In this document: positions 10,146 to 21,647 of the stretch, piece after piece | Layout of the letters: each line of letters begins with the position of its first letter | Position numbering within the stretch: position 1 is the stretch's first letter | Assembly: GCA_023627715.1 (NCBI GenBank) | Contig: JAMAHW010000086.1 | Coordinates: forward strand, 62,001-126,000 | Direction: 5' to 3' | From: Periconia sp. R9002 | Lineage: Eukaryota; Ascomycota; Dothideomycetes; Pleosporales; Periconiaceae | DNA: 64,000 bases | Notes under the pieces: model-generated | Told to the model about the DNA's origin: nothing | Seen by the model: only the letters and a program-made list of their open reading frames with translations | The model's database searches: none | Program-made: the position numbers and the translations under genes

Positions 10146-10725
10146 GGTTAGATATCGCCGAAGACAGGTCTATATTGTTGAAATTTTGTATGTCTCTACG
10201 AACGATTAATTCAACCATTCAGCAATAGTATCAATACTAGAGGACAAAAGTCCTAAGAGACGTCCTTAGCAGGACATATATAAGGGTGAATATATGTTAC
10301 ATGCAAAAAGACCTGCGAGGTTAGTAGATTATCCACAGCCTCAACACCTAAATTAGGTGTATGCGCGCTGCGCCACCCCTAAACACTTGAGTTATTAAAG
10401 CAGCGTGCCCTTTTATACTAGTACAAGCTTTTTATATAGATAAAAGAACTGAATTAATATGAAAGCTATCTTATAAATCTTTTCAATAGTATAATACTAA
10501 GTAAATATAAAATATAGCTAAGAATTATATTTTTTAGAACTAAAAAAGCTATTAAATATAGTTCTATTATATAATTGTATTCTTTTATAGTATTTATTTA
10601 CTACTCTAGGTAGTAGCCTAGGTAGTAGGGTAGTAGGGTAGTAGGGTATATAAACACCTACTGCCCCTCCGTAGGTAGATAGTTTAACTAATTTCACTCT
10701 CCTAACCTAGCACCTACAGAACTGA
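10146..10725. other. AT-rich block, probable mobile-element or RIP remnant
   Basis: No coding capacity. From about 10380 to 10620 the sequence is dominated by TATA/TTTA steps. It begins with a structured stretch (perfect 5-bp inverted repeat AGGAC-AAAA-GTCCT at 10241-10254, with related AGGAC/GTCCT words to 10275) and ends with a tandem 8-mer. It directly abuts the 5'-truncated oxidoreductase remnant, as expected for a decayed inserted element. No terminal repeats or transposase were identified. Confidence 0.5.
10623..10646. repeat. Tandem repeat (TAGTAGGG)3
   Basis: Three perfect copies of TAGTAGGG, preceded by related CTAGGTAGTAG units, at the right end of the AT-rich block. Telomere-like in spirit but not the fungal TTAGGG repeat. 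Confidence 0.8.
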
Positions 10726-11393
10726 GTGTATTACACCCGCGAGGTCGAGAAGCCGGAAGTTCTGGAGCCTTTTGTCAGTGTCCAGCCGCAAATTGAACCT
10801 ATGAACTCGATGCGGATGTTGTCCCTTAAAGACGCTGCCAACGAGCAGGCGGCACAGTCATCAGACGGCGTCAGGTATTCTCGAATCAGAAAACCCTCAT
10901 GTACTGAGGCTGATTCGATTACAGATGTGCGTACATGAACACGACCGTGAAGGCAGACGCTGCTACCCTCATCAAAGCATCCGAAATCTTTACGGAAGCC
11001 TTCCAACCTCCGAAGACTCTCGAGGGGGTGACATGCGCCTTCACCCTGCAAGCGTATCCCCAGTCTCTACTCAAGAAATGCGATAACAGTCTAGGTCTCA
11101 CCGCTTCCAATGGCCCACTAATGTCTATCCTTCTCTTGAACTGGTGGAAGAACGAGTCTGACGACGACCTAATCATCCGTACCTTCAAGAATGTGTTTGA
11201 GGAGATTGACCAAGATGCTGCAATTCGAGGGACTTCAGTGCCGTACAAATACATCAACTATGCATTTAACTTCCAGGATCCTATCGCTTCTTACGGCGAA
11301 GATTCTCGTAAGACGTTGCTTCGGGTTGGTCAGAAGTATGACCCTATCTCGTTGTTCCAGAAAGGTGTTCCGGGGGGGTTTAAGCTGGATTGA
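10726..11393 (+). pseudogene. C-terminal remnant of FAD-linked oxidoreductase (berberine-bridge-enzyme type)
   Basis: The second part, 10935-11393, is a clear C-terminus of the fungal FAD-binding PCMH/BBE oxidase family: SLLLNWWKNESDDDLI-like region, RGTSVPYKYINYAFNFQDP, SYGED, KYDPISLFQKGVPGGFKLD and then the stop. The first part, 10726-10934, is in another frame and matches the preceding segment (VLEPFVSVQPQIEPMNSMR). The two frames meet near 10934, where a stop (TGA at 10936) interrupts the first, so a frameshift is present. The FAD-binding N-terminal half (roughly 250-300 residues in full-length relatives) is missing; the AT-rich block takes its place. An undetected intron could explain the frame change, but not the missing half. 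Confidence 0.75.
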
Positions 11394-14300
11394 AACGCCA
11401 TTCTATGTTTGTTGATGGCCGGCCTGTATGTTGAATCCGCAATCATAAAGACGTTGAAGTAGTAGACAATCCTGAATCATCACGCGTCCGAATATTGACT
11501 CGGTGTCTATGTCTAGCCAAGACGCTTTTGTGACTTCTTATCTAGTGTCAAATACCACGCGTAATCATATTGCCACGCGACGACATATCACTCTTTTGAT
11601 GCAATCAGAGCAAATTATTTCACCAAACTATCTTAATCCCGAACGAACAAATTGAGGTTTGATGAATTGATCAGTCTTGACCACCTTCCTACAGGGCGAA
11701 ACTATCCACCTCCTTGAGGACATCAGCTAGTTCCCGGCAGGGTGACATTTCCCGTACGACTTTTGTCTAAATGAGCATCTCCAGCTCGAGGCAGTATTCT
11801 TGTTTTCTGCACTTTTTGTATCTGTTGCTGCCTGTACATCATGAAAACGGCTTGCCTCCTTCTTGGGAAGGTTCTTTCGTAAATATAGTTTCATCCGAGG
11901 ACGTCTTAGAGGTGCGCCGAAGCTCGAATTCCCATTTTACCGTATGACGATGGTATGGATAATACCCTGACACTCACCAATACATGCCATTCCGATTTGC
12001 AGATTCACGCGTGTGCAAATAGTTATAAATTTCTCAAGTCAGCTGCCACGTATAAAGATAACTTCCTCGCATGTCTTGTAACCCGCTTAGTCGCTCTGCT
12101 TGCCTCGTACAGTTTTTTGCTTTGGTTGAGTTCATACTATTCGATGAAGAAGTACTACGTAAACAAAATATTGAGTAACTTCTGGCTGAGACAACCGCTA
12201 ATTGAAGTAATGTATGCGAGGTACACCGCTACCAATTCAAAAACAGTGCCCATATATTTCCCCTGAGAGGGAATATTTCTGTTGGGATTTGCGGTGCTAT
12301 AATACCCCAGACAGATATTCTTTTCTAGTTCGGCTCGACAAACACAGACTAAAAGGTATCTTCTAAACACAAGGCACCCCGGAAGGTTACCGGTTTCCCG
12401 CCGTTCTGAAGTATGAATAGATCGGTGTTTGGGGTTGATGGTACAGTGGAACTCGCGGCACGGTTCAAGTGAAGGGATCTTGTGAAGACTTTTTTTTAAG
12501 CTTCAGGGATTGAGGTTGATGGGTGGTTGCTTTCTTCTAGAATCTTTTTTTGAAGTGCCTGCACAGTTTTTTTTTTAGAGAGGATGGCCCGCCTTTTCTG
12601 TTATATATTTGGGTGATCGTTTTAGTGATCAATAATCCATCTGTCAATTGATCAGATTCTAAATACACCTATCAATATGGTTTGAACATGTACGTTTCCT
12701 AGATACTTAGACCGCGTATCAAATTTCGTGCGCACAAGATCCTAGGGCTGTACATATCAATATCAATCGATTGATAGCACTTGAGGTACGTACATATAGA
12801 CTCCTGACACAACGGGAAGTGACGGGTCGGGAGAACGAGTAAGTCTACGACTCAGAGCTTCCGCGATTTCTATCCGCTATATTTAATCTGTGAACATCGT
12901 CTGGTACACTAAAGTGACTATTTATCTATCCGAACTGTCACTTCCCGGCGTGTCACCACTCTGTGAGAAAATGTGGTCATAGCTCCTCCTCAACTGAACA
13001 TCAATTGATGTACGCGATCAAATCAATAGACAATCTTTTCATCAGGACGACCGAAAAGCCTGATTTTGACAACTTCAAGAGAACTTTCCGCTCAACCTTC
13101 AGCTAGGTGTTGGTACAATCAATGCCAAGGCAGTGCGCGTCCGCTACGCGACAGACGCGTCGCACATCCGAGGCCACCGCCAAATCACCACCAATTTTAA
13201 CCAGCTTCACCCACGTGCTCCCTGACATGTTAAGGCGTGCCAGTCAAGTACCGAACGGCGGCCAACATTCAGCCCTGATCCTACCCTGGCAAGCATTAGT
13301 GGTCAACTTCAAGTACATCTTGTTTTCCGAGGAAATACGAGGACGTCTGAATCGAGCTTCATGCAATCAAGATTGGCAAGACAACGACGCTTTCCGTCAT
13401 CCATTACCCAATCTATACCATGGATGCTCGGAGATAACCACCACTGACAAGAAGGGATATGAGCATATAGCAGAAAGGAAATAATGAATCATGCTAGCCA
13501 TGTTTCTACCCGATACAGGCCTGACGTTTAATTTAAGTGAAATGGTTCGTTTCTCTAGCATTTTATTCCACGATTCCTCATTCGTCAGTGTGGCGGGCTG
13601 CCGCAGCCGATCTTGACAGCCACACCCGTCAAATCACAGATTAGAGTTTTCCTGTAGTGTGTAGCAGACAGAATGATGGTCACGTTCACGTCAAACCGTC
13701 CAGAACATTTGCCGATTACTTCCAGAAGTCCCGCGGGGTGGATTCTAACGCCGCTCGAAAAAAGCCTGATATCGCAACTCCACTGATCCACATGCCATTT
13801 GGCCAGTCGCTTTCGAACGGACAGACGTTCGTTATCCCAAACCAGCGATAATCCACATTGTCACTTCCTCATACGATATTACGTCTGGCACCGTTTCAAG
13901 AGGTGCGAGTAATGCACGTCCGGAATCCTCATCACATTTCAGCGTGCGTACGCACAGAACCAGACGATGAAACGACTTTCAACTGAACGGTGACCCATTC
14001 TGGGCATCATCATTCTTGTTACCCACCGGAGGGATCTCCAGTCTTGTGCTTTCCATGGGGAGAAGCAAATGCCGACCCTTCCTCTTTGGGTGGACAGCTC
14101 CGATGTGTGGTCAGCAATCCCTTGATTCAAGTTATATTCGCGTCAAAGTGTATTATGCATGTATCGGGGCGATTCCTCCACCTTCCCACCGCATCTCTCC
14201 AGATGCTTCCAAGAGGGCCTGAAAACGACTGCAGTTGGGGACTGAGTCGTGGTATACATGAACGGGATTAGATCGGTATCGTATTACGAGCTTACGAAAG

Positions 14301-16445
14301 GGACTGCTACGGGTATACAGCGGTTGATAGGTGCCACGAACTGACGACGCGCCGCCTCAGCGTCATTTTCCTGCAACAGAAGTCGGGAATACCCAGCCAC
14401 TTCAGCGAAGAGAAGAAGCTTTGGTGGAGGCCAGCCAGGCGAAGGGACGCCCAACAGGGGAGAGAAGTGCCGGGTGTGGAGAGATCAGCGCCGAAAAGGA
14501 GCGAAGGACCCTTTCATTTGTCCATCTTTTTGCCGGTTTGTTTCGTTTTCATGGTCAACGAGCCGCAAACCCTGCATCAGATGCGACGCCCTGGTTGTGG
14601 TGTGATACCTATCGGTTCAGGCATCGAGACTCGTCTTCTCTTTCCGTTCCAGACGTGATGTGAGTACCCGCGTACATATATCTGAAAATAGCCTTCACGT
14701 TCGCTTACGTGCAGTTGAAACTCGTAAACCCCAGATTGGAGGGCCTGTGCGAAAGGGGGCACAAGGGGGGGCAACTTAGACGAAGGGGTCGATCTCCCTC
14801 GGAGCGAGCGAGCGAGCGAGCGTGCGCGCGTTTAGACTGCGTCATGCAGAACTCCTCCTCATACTTGAAATTGGTGTTGCACAAAAAAAATTGTGCTCTT
14901 GTGAAGCATTGTGCCAATTGTGGGATGGGATTCACGATCAGGCCACCCATTCGCGTACGCGCTCTCGCGGGAGCACGTGATGCATCATCGACGGGCGGGC
15001 TGGCCGGATGCTGACGATCATGAGGGTGATCAACTCGAGAGGCTGACCGTTTTACGCAAACGAGCCGGCGCGGGCACTGAGTAGACTATACCGCGATGTT
15101 ATCTCTCCGATTCGATCAATCGTATCCCACGGACCCAATCACACTCTTGATGAGTTTGCTGCGGTCGGTTTTTGCCCTCATCATCATCAGGTTGCCGGTT
15201 ACCGACTACGTACACAGGATTTGCTCGATTGGGGCGGCATACGCATACGGCACAGCAGCTGTAGCCTGTAGCTGGCTGTCATCCGGAGGTTCGAGACGGT
15301 CTCTTACAGAGGGGCGGTAGGGTGATGGGCGGTGCATGACACGAGCAAAGAGTGGGATGAATCTATTTATTACTACCCAGCCCTCCGCTTTTTGGGATTA
15401 TTCACGAGTTGTGCAAAAGTTGCAGATGGGCAGGCGGAAGGGCAAACACGAGGGTGGATGGATGAGACGGCGAGGGAGCCAATGATGGGGGTGAAGGGAG
15501 AGGATGGGATTAAGGGAGGTGTTGAGTGAAGCATGGCCCCCCTCAGCTTGCCAGCAAGCGAAGGCTCTAGGTGTGGGCAGGATGGGGCTTGAAAGCGTGA
15601 TGCGGCTCGCAATGGATCATATCACGATATCATGGCTGTGCAGGCGTTGCAGCAGTGGCAGAGCAGGTTCTGTAGCAAAGAGCGAGCGCGGGAGGGAGAG
15701 GAAGGAAAAGGGAGAGAGAGTGAGGTGCAGTTTATGGGATGGTGGGAATCTGGTCGCCCATGGGTGGGCGAGCAGAAAAGGTCCGGCCTAGTTGTTTCAG
15801 ATGACGGCCCCTGAGCCACAGCTTGGCCTGTGGTTTGTCAATGGCAGTTCTACAGTGTACAATACCTAGGTACTGTACATTGTATGTATGCATCTGTATA
15901 TGAATTGTCAAGTGGTGATGGTGTTTGTGTCGTGACTTGGAAGTTGGAACTATGCGATGGAGCACAAGACAAAAAAACAATCCAAAACATCATGTTCCAT
16001 CTTCCATCATCAATTGGGTATCATCATCATGCTCATCATCATCATAAGTACTGTCGACGGGCAATTTCCTTTTGGGAGCATGGGTGTGCATAATAAGTTG
16101 GATTCCCTGTGCTAAATAAAGAGCCAGCCCTGCAAGCTTGGCATGCGTTTCATTTTCGAAACGACTTATCCTCAAAACAACCAATCTCCCAAGTCTGCCC
16201 TGCTGGAGCCTGTGCCATCTTTCCTCCTCTTCCGCTCACTACCCATACCCACTCAATCTCGTCCCGCCTGAACAAAACCATCGCGCGCCGCCTTCCCGTC
16301 GTTATCACAGAGTACTAGTATCCCCAGCATCACCACACCTACCACCGTCTGTCATCACACGACCCTCCCTTTCTTTCCCTTCCATCCTCCCTTCTCTCAC
16401 CTCGTCGCTCCTTAAGGCCTCGCCCGTCCGCCCTCAATCTCCGGC
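11394..16445. other. Gene-poor region of about 5 kb
   Basis: I see no supported gene. Open frames (for example 11955-12266, 13107-13484, 13990-14271, 15504-15791) lack domains, convincing splice sites or conserved motifs, and several overlap on both strands. Notable local features are poly-T runs near 12490-12580, a GAGC microsatellite, and long purine-rich stretches at 15660-15730. The last 300 bp are C/T-rich and serve as promoter and leader for the C2H2 gene. Old degraded insertions are likely but not identifiable by eye. Confidence 0.5.
14802..14822. repeat. Microsatellite (GAGC)5
   Basis: Five perfect GAGC units followed by a GTGCGCGCG tract. It lies in the gene-poor stretch; no function is evident. 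Confidence 0.85.
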
Positions 16446-16478
16446 ATGAAATTGGTCCATCGCCGCTTCTCTCACTAA
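16446..16478 (+). promoter_or_regulatory. Upstream ORF before the C2H2 gene
   Basis: An 11-codon ORF (ATG at 16446, encoding MKLVHRRFSH, TAA at 16476-16478) ends 11 nt before the ATG of the zinc-finger gene. If it is within the transcript it would be met first by scanning ribosomes and could reduce or regulate translation of the main ORF. The transcription start is not known. Confidence 0.45.
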
Positions 16479-16489
16479 TCCACTCATTC

Positions 16490-18435
16490 ATGGACACCGA
16501 CGACGCCCAGCTGTTCCAATACAGCACCCCCCAGCACAGCAACAGCTTCAAGCGCCCGCGCAGAAGCCTTCAGAACTCGACGCCCTTGAGCAGCGTCACC
16601 GAAAGCGCCTCGCCATCGCCGCGACTCTCGGGCAATGCCGCCTCCCTCACCCCAGAGGTCATTGACCACATCAATGGATTGAAGCATCTCGACGACAAAT
16701 CCATCCTGTTGCTGCTTGAGGCAGCCCGCAGCGGAGGTAATCGCTCTTTTCCATCCCTAACCCACTCCACCGCCCTGACCATCCACTCCCACCCAGATCG
16801 CATGCGCATTCCAGGTCCGGATCGCTCGTCCATGTCAACACTCGGTAGCCGAGCATCTTCGTATTTGAGCGTGCCTTCAAGCAGGGCTAGCATTCTCTCT
16901 GACCCAAGATCCTCCATCGCCTCGACCGATTCGTCCTTCACCCACTACAGCGCCGCGTCCTCCAGACTCTCGACCGCGTCGTCCCGCCTTTCCACCATCT
17001 CCAACACGTCCGCCCCTAAGAACTTCGCGTGCACGTTTTGCGACAAAGCCCTCAAGTCGAAGCCGTACTGGAAGTCGCACGAGGAGGAGTTCCACGAGCA
17101 GCGACTAACATGGCGGTGTCCGGATTGCGAGCAGATCTTCCACGCTGGAAAGCGTTTCCGCGAGCACCACACCAAGCTACACGTACGCCTTCCCCTTCCT
17201 TTTTGGTCATTTCCCCCGAGTACTAACAGGCACAGGGCTGCGAGAATTGCAAACAGCCGCGAGAAAGTGGACAGCCTACGAGCCGCAAAGCATCGCCTTG
17301 TGTTAAAAAGTATGAGATTGTCATGCACGACAAGGACGCCTGGGGCTGTGGGTTCTGTGGTTGCCTTTTGTCGACGTGGGAAGAAAGATGCGAGCACATC
17401 GCCATGCACTTTGAGGAGAAGAAGAACAAGTGGAACTTTACCAACGTTATCCTTGGATTGCTCAAGCAATCGGACGTGTCGGAATCTTGGAACCGTCTCA
17501 TGACCCAGAGGCATGGCGAGGAACAAAACTGGCCCCGTCTGACGTGGGAATCCAAGAAGTGCAACAGGTTACGATACAAGCTGGAGACGAAATGGGACAC
17601 CAGGGTATTCGACGTCGACAAGATTGTAGCAGACACGTACGAGCTGGCCGAGATCGAGCCCAACGATGTCCCCGAGCCCGTGACCGAGTCCACGCCTGAA
17701 GTTCCCGAGTTGACTGATGGTTCGGACATTGTCGACTGCAAGATGGAGCCGTTCGATTTCGCAAACGATCAACGACTTCACAGTTCGCACGGATTGGGAG
17801 GGCCAGAGCAGGCGCTGATGGATCTCGACCCGGTGGATCCGCCACAAAGTATGCAGCAAGACATGCAGTCCTCTCAATGGCCTGTCAGCAGCGACATGTC
17901 CCAGGCGACCATGAACCAAACCACCATGTCGGCCGATAATGGCATGGGTGCTTTCACCGACTTCAGTGCCCACATGACTCCCATGGCAACGGACTTCTCC
18001 CAGCCCATGAACCAGGGCTTCCAGTCCAATTGGCCAAACGCTGGTTTCGCGTCGACTCCCGACCTGGTCAGCTTCCAGCAGCCCACCTCGTACATGAACT
18101 ATAACACTGCACCCAAAGAAGTCGTGTCGGTGCCAACGTCGCAGTACGCCAACTTTGCGCAATTCCCCAGGCAAAGCGTGCCGCCCAACTTCATGCACCA
18201 GGCAGCCGACCCAAGAGACTCGCGCCGCTTCGTGCCCAAGTTGATCAGCATTCCTTCTTCTAGCCGTCCATCATCCTCGGCGGCCATGGATCATCCTCCA
18301 CCGCCGCCGCCCAAGGATCAACACACGAACCGCTTTTCGCGCATGATTATGCGTAGACGCCCTAGCAACATCTCGCAGCATACGGTCGTTTCGCAACGAG
18401 ATATTGGATGGAACGACGAACTTCAATGGGGCTGA
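16490..18435 (+). CDS. C2H2-type zinc-finger regulator, fungal
   Basis: Exons 16490-17182 and 17236-18435; the 53-nt intron (GTACGC donor, TACTAACAGGCACAG end) is phase 0 and joins HHTKLH to GCENCKQPRE. A second, in-frame 60-nt intron 16737-16796 (GTAATC donor, CCCTAACCC then ACCCAG) is possible; the protein is about 630 aa, or 20 fewer. The N-terminal 180 residues are Ser-rich. C2H2-like fingers follow: FACTFCDKALKSKPYWKSH and WRCPDCEQIFHAGKRFREHH, then a third, CGFCGCLLSTWEERCEHIAMH. The C-terminal half is Met/Gln/Pro-rich without domains (possible activation region) and ends with a conserved-looking basic RMIMRRRPS segment. Probably a nuclear transcription factor; no target is evident. Confidence 0.85.
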
Positions 18436-19351
18436 AGCTCTGGCTGACCTTCACTGGTCGAGTCGGTCTCGCTCCCTCCGCACCCGGGCTGGTCCTGGCT
18501 CTGCACACCATCACTCTCCTTATAAAGAAAAGAAAACCATAAACTCACTGAGAAAGTGATTCCGAACCTCGTATTTCCAGCTTCCGCAGTTGGCGTATGA
18601 GCACAGTGTCACCACCACGGCAACATTTCACGTTTCTTATCTCTCCTTGAACTACCCCTTTTTGCGTCATGCTTTTTCCTTTTACTGTTGACCTTTTTTC
18701 CTTTACATGTGTGTTTTTGTTTGACCTTGGCGGGAAAGAAAAGAACGGCTGTTCCAAAGCAAGAAGGTATACCCCTATAATGTATTCTCTTGTGTCCTTG
18801 ATGTTTTTGAACTCTAATACCCCTCAACCTTTTTTTGCGTTTGAGCTATTTTCCTTTATCTTCCTGACGGTATGCTATGCGAATGCAATCATGTCATGAG
18901 TAGTTAATGGCTTGGCGAACACCCCAAACTCCAACCCGAGAAAGGTTTTTCTTTTTCTTTTTATAGTAATATCTTGAACAAAGTACAAGTACAAAAAATT
19001 GAAAAGAGTTGAATATTTGAAATGTCTCTTGTCCTGGTGTTCTGGAATGAAACGTCTTTGTCAGAACGTTGAATGCCGCGGGGATGTTCGATGAGGTGTG
19101 GGGGTTTGTTGCCTACACAGTACGCTAATGCATGCAGAATGGCGGATAGCTACATGACTCCGCATGCTCGTCATCAAGACCATGATTCTTACAAACTCTG
19201 GCGATTCTCGAACACTTCCATGACTTTTCTTGAAGTCTGATTATTCGCCATTACTAAGGGGTAACGCTCTTTACACCCGCACCAGCAGAGTGGTTTAAAA
19301 CTAGCCTCCGTCTAGTCAGATCGATCGCTATATCATCGTCGACTAACAAAC
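18436..19351. other. Intergenic: 3' UTR of the C2H2 gene and promoter of the MOSC gene
   Basis: No gene seen. T-rich stretches near 18670-18860 and 18945-18965 fit a 3' UTR/terminator zone. The final 100 bp upstream of 19352 should be the MOSC-gene promoter. Confidence 0.55.
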
Positions 19352-20889
19352 ATGGCATTCTCGGCCGTCAGCCAGAGCGCCATCATACTTTCTGTCTTTT
19401 TCCTCCCTATCCTCACTTATCTGTTTTGGAACAGAGGCTCGAAACAAAACAAAAAGAAGTTACAAGAGGCTGCAAAAAAGAAGCAGGAGCAGGAGAAACC
19501 GGCTGGTCCTATCCCGCCGCCAACCGAGGTCACCAATATCTTCATCCATCCCATCAAATCCTGCCATGGGTTGTCGGTGCAGAAGGCAAAGCTCTTGCCC
19601 ACGGGCTTGGATCTCGGTATAGCTTTCCTTCTATTGTAGCATGAATGTTCGAGGTAGAGAGGGATGAGCTGAGAAGCTGACTTTGTTGCGAATAGATCGT
19701 CAGTGGATGTGGGTAACCTATCCGGATCTCAAGTTCCTCACAAGTACGTATGAGCTCTGTACATCTCGATCATTTGCTCACAAGGGAATCTTCAGTCCGT
19801 AACCTTTCCAAAATGACACTGATCCGTCCCTCCTACGACGCATCTACCGATACTCTAACCGTCACCGCGCCATCACCATCATCTCCAACCGCTACCTCTC
19901 CTACATCCTCGAAACCCAAACAATTTACTATCCCCGCGCATCCAGTCCCAGTGTACGACCCAAAGTCGGACACCCTAACTGTTAAAGCTCCCAGCTCAGA
20001 CTCGTCCTCACCCAGCGAACTCGTTACCATCCCCGCACATCCACCTCCAGCCTACGACCCCAAAACCGATACGCTCACCATCACAGCGCCATCTTCCCAA
20101 CACCAACCTCTTCACTTCACCATACCAGCCCACCCAACGCCTGATTATCTTGCCAGCCACACAACCCCCGCATCCGTCGAAATCTGGGGCAAGCGCACAA
20201 AAGCTCACGTTTACCCCGCCTCCCTAACTGCCCCCTTTAACGACTTCTTCGGCAAAGAAGTGCGTCTCGTGTACAAGTCCCCCTTCGACGAGGAACCGCG
20301 CGCACTGGCGTCGAACGGAGCCAAGGAGATCCTGGGCCGCGAGGCGTCAACGTGTTTCCCGGACCTGATGCCTATACTGATCGGGTGTGAGAGTAGTCTG
20401 GAGGAGTTGAACGGGAGGTTACGAGGCGCGGAGGAGCAAGGGGCGGGGGAAACATTGGAGATTGGCATCACAAGGTTTCGCCCGAATATCCTAGTCAAGG
20501 GACACGAGCCGTGGGACGAGGACCGGTGGAAGACGGTGCGCCTCGTTCCTTCATCTGCCCCTCCACCTTCACAACAACAAGACATAAAATACGACGGAAG
20601 CCATCCCATCACCCTCGACATCACTCAACGCTGTGCCCGCTGCCAAGTCCCCAACGTCGACCCGGAAACCGCACAAAAGCACCCCCGCCAGCCCTGGAAC
20701 GAGCTCATGAAATATCGCCGCGTCGACGAGGGCATCACGTTCAAGCCTTGCTTCGGCATGTTGGCGGTTCCTAGAGAAGCAGAAGGAGAAGGAAAGGGTG
20801 GCGAGAGGGTTGTAGGGGAGGTCGAGGTCGGTATGAGGTTAGAGGTGGTGAAGGTTACGGGGTCACATCGGTATGTTGCTGGGTTTTGA
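19352..20889 (+). CDS. MOSC-domain protein, mitochondrial amidoxime-reducing-component type
   Basis: Exons 19352-19616, 19696-19743 and 19796-20889, about 468 aa. Residues 8-27 are a membrane anchor (SAIILSVFFLPILTYLFW), followed by a Lys-rich stretch. The MOSC N-terminal beta-barrel domain starts with VTNIFIHPIKSCHG and continues across the introns (DRQWMWVTYPDLKFLT, IRNLSKMTLIRPSYD). The MOSC domain contains ITRFRPNILVKG, RCARCQVPNVDPET (the RC Cys is the expected molybdenum ligand) and KYRRVDEGITFKPCFGML. Relatives bind the molybdenum cofactor and reduce N-hydroxylated compounds with cytochrome b5 and its reductase. Odd: three tandem copies of a YDP-K-x-DTLTV ... TIPAHP unit expand the N-terminal domain (annotated separately). 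Confidence 0.88.
19834..20146 (+). repeat. Three-copy protein-coding tandem repeat in the MOSC gene
   Basis: Three successive units of about 40, 33 and 31 codons each start with Y-D-x-x-(S/T)-D-T-L-T-(V/I) and end with TIPAHP.P. The linkers between are Ser/Pro-rich and variable. Related mARC-type proteins need only one such strand pair, so two units look like added copies. DNA-level identity among copies is moderate, so the duplication is probably not recent. Confidence 0.8.
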
Positions 20890-21357
20890 GATGGAAAGGA
20901 GGAGTTTTTTCTAGGAGTTGTTCGCTTTGTTTCATCTCGTTACAAACCTTTAATACCTCTTTATATGTTATTTGGAATCTTTGAATAAGAAGAGCAAGAA
21001 ATAACAGGAACCAGGAAAGAGAAAGAATAGAGCGTAGAGAATTAATGATTTCGTTGCCCAAAGAACATTCTTAGTTCCTCAGAGGTCAAAGCCCACTAGT
21101 TTCTGCCATTGCAGCCTGCAATCCGTTGGATCTCATGCAAAGCCGGTGCCAGTTCTTGTTCTAATAACGGTGTTATATTATTTGGTAAACTTACAATCAA
21201 ATTTCTTTTATCTCTGTATTAAATAGAGCTCAATTGATGTTGGTCGCGTACGTGCATGGTGGTTGGTTGTGAGAGGAGAGGTGGCTCGCTCGCTTGCCAG
21301 GGGTGGGGAGCTATGACCACATTTTTCCACTTACTTTCCCGATTCAAACGCGGGAAG

Positions 21358-21371
21358 ACGCGTTCACGCGT
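21358..21371 (+). promoter_or_regulatory. Paired MCB-like ACGCGT boxes upstream of MRC1
   Basis: Two exact ACGCGT words, 21358-21363 and 21366-21371, separated by 2 bp and about 280 bp before the MRC1 ATG; a further AACGCGGG lies at 21347-21354. ACGCGT is the MluI cell-cycle box bound by MBF (Mbp1/Swi6) to drive G1/S expression of DNA-replication genes in yeasts. The function here is inferred from sequence and position. Confidence 0.6.
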
Positions 21372-21647
21372 TCGTGTCGCTCCTTCCTCTCCCCGCCACG
21401 ATTCTTGATTCCAACATTGTACCTCAAAACATCAACCCTTTTCCATTCTTCTTACCATACTTTTTGCTCACCTCATTTGACACCTAAAAGTGAAAATTCT
21501 TTCTGTATACACAGATACCCTACTTACCAATTGAAATCACCTCGTCGGTCGCGTCCCATTTAAACGCGACTAATTCACGTACCGGTACATGTCGACGTGC
21601 AACTAGAATACAACATCAACCTCAACACAACCCCATATTCAACGACA

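Noticed and set aside
11955..12266. 103-codon ORF with hydrophobic segments in the gene-poor region
   Set aside because: No splice partners, domain or coding-like composition; kept as unannotated sequence.
13107..13484. 125-codon ORF in the gene-poor region
   Set aside because: The frame begins at a non-ATG codon and no family is recognisable.
14331..14663. 110-codon plus-strand frame and overlapping frames at 14467-15014
   Set aside because: They overlap each other on both strands, cross simple repeats, and show no conserved motif.
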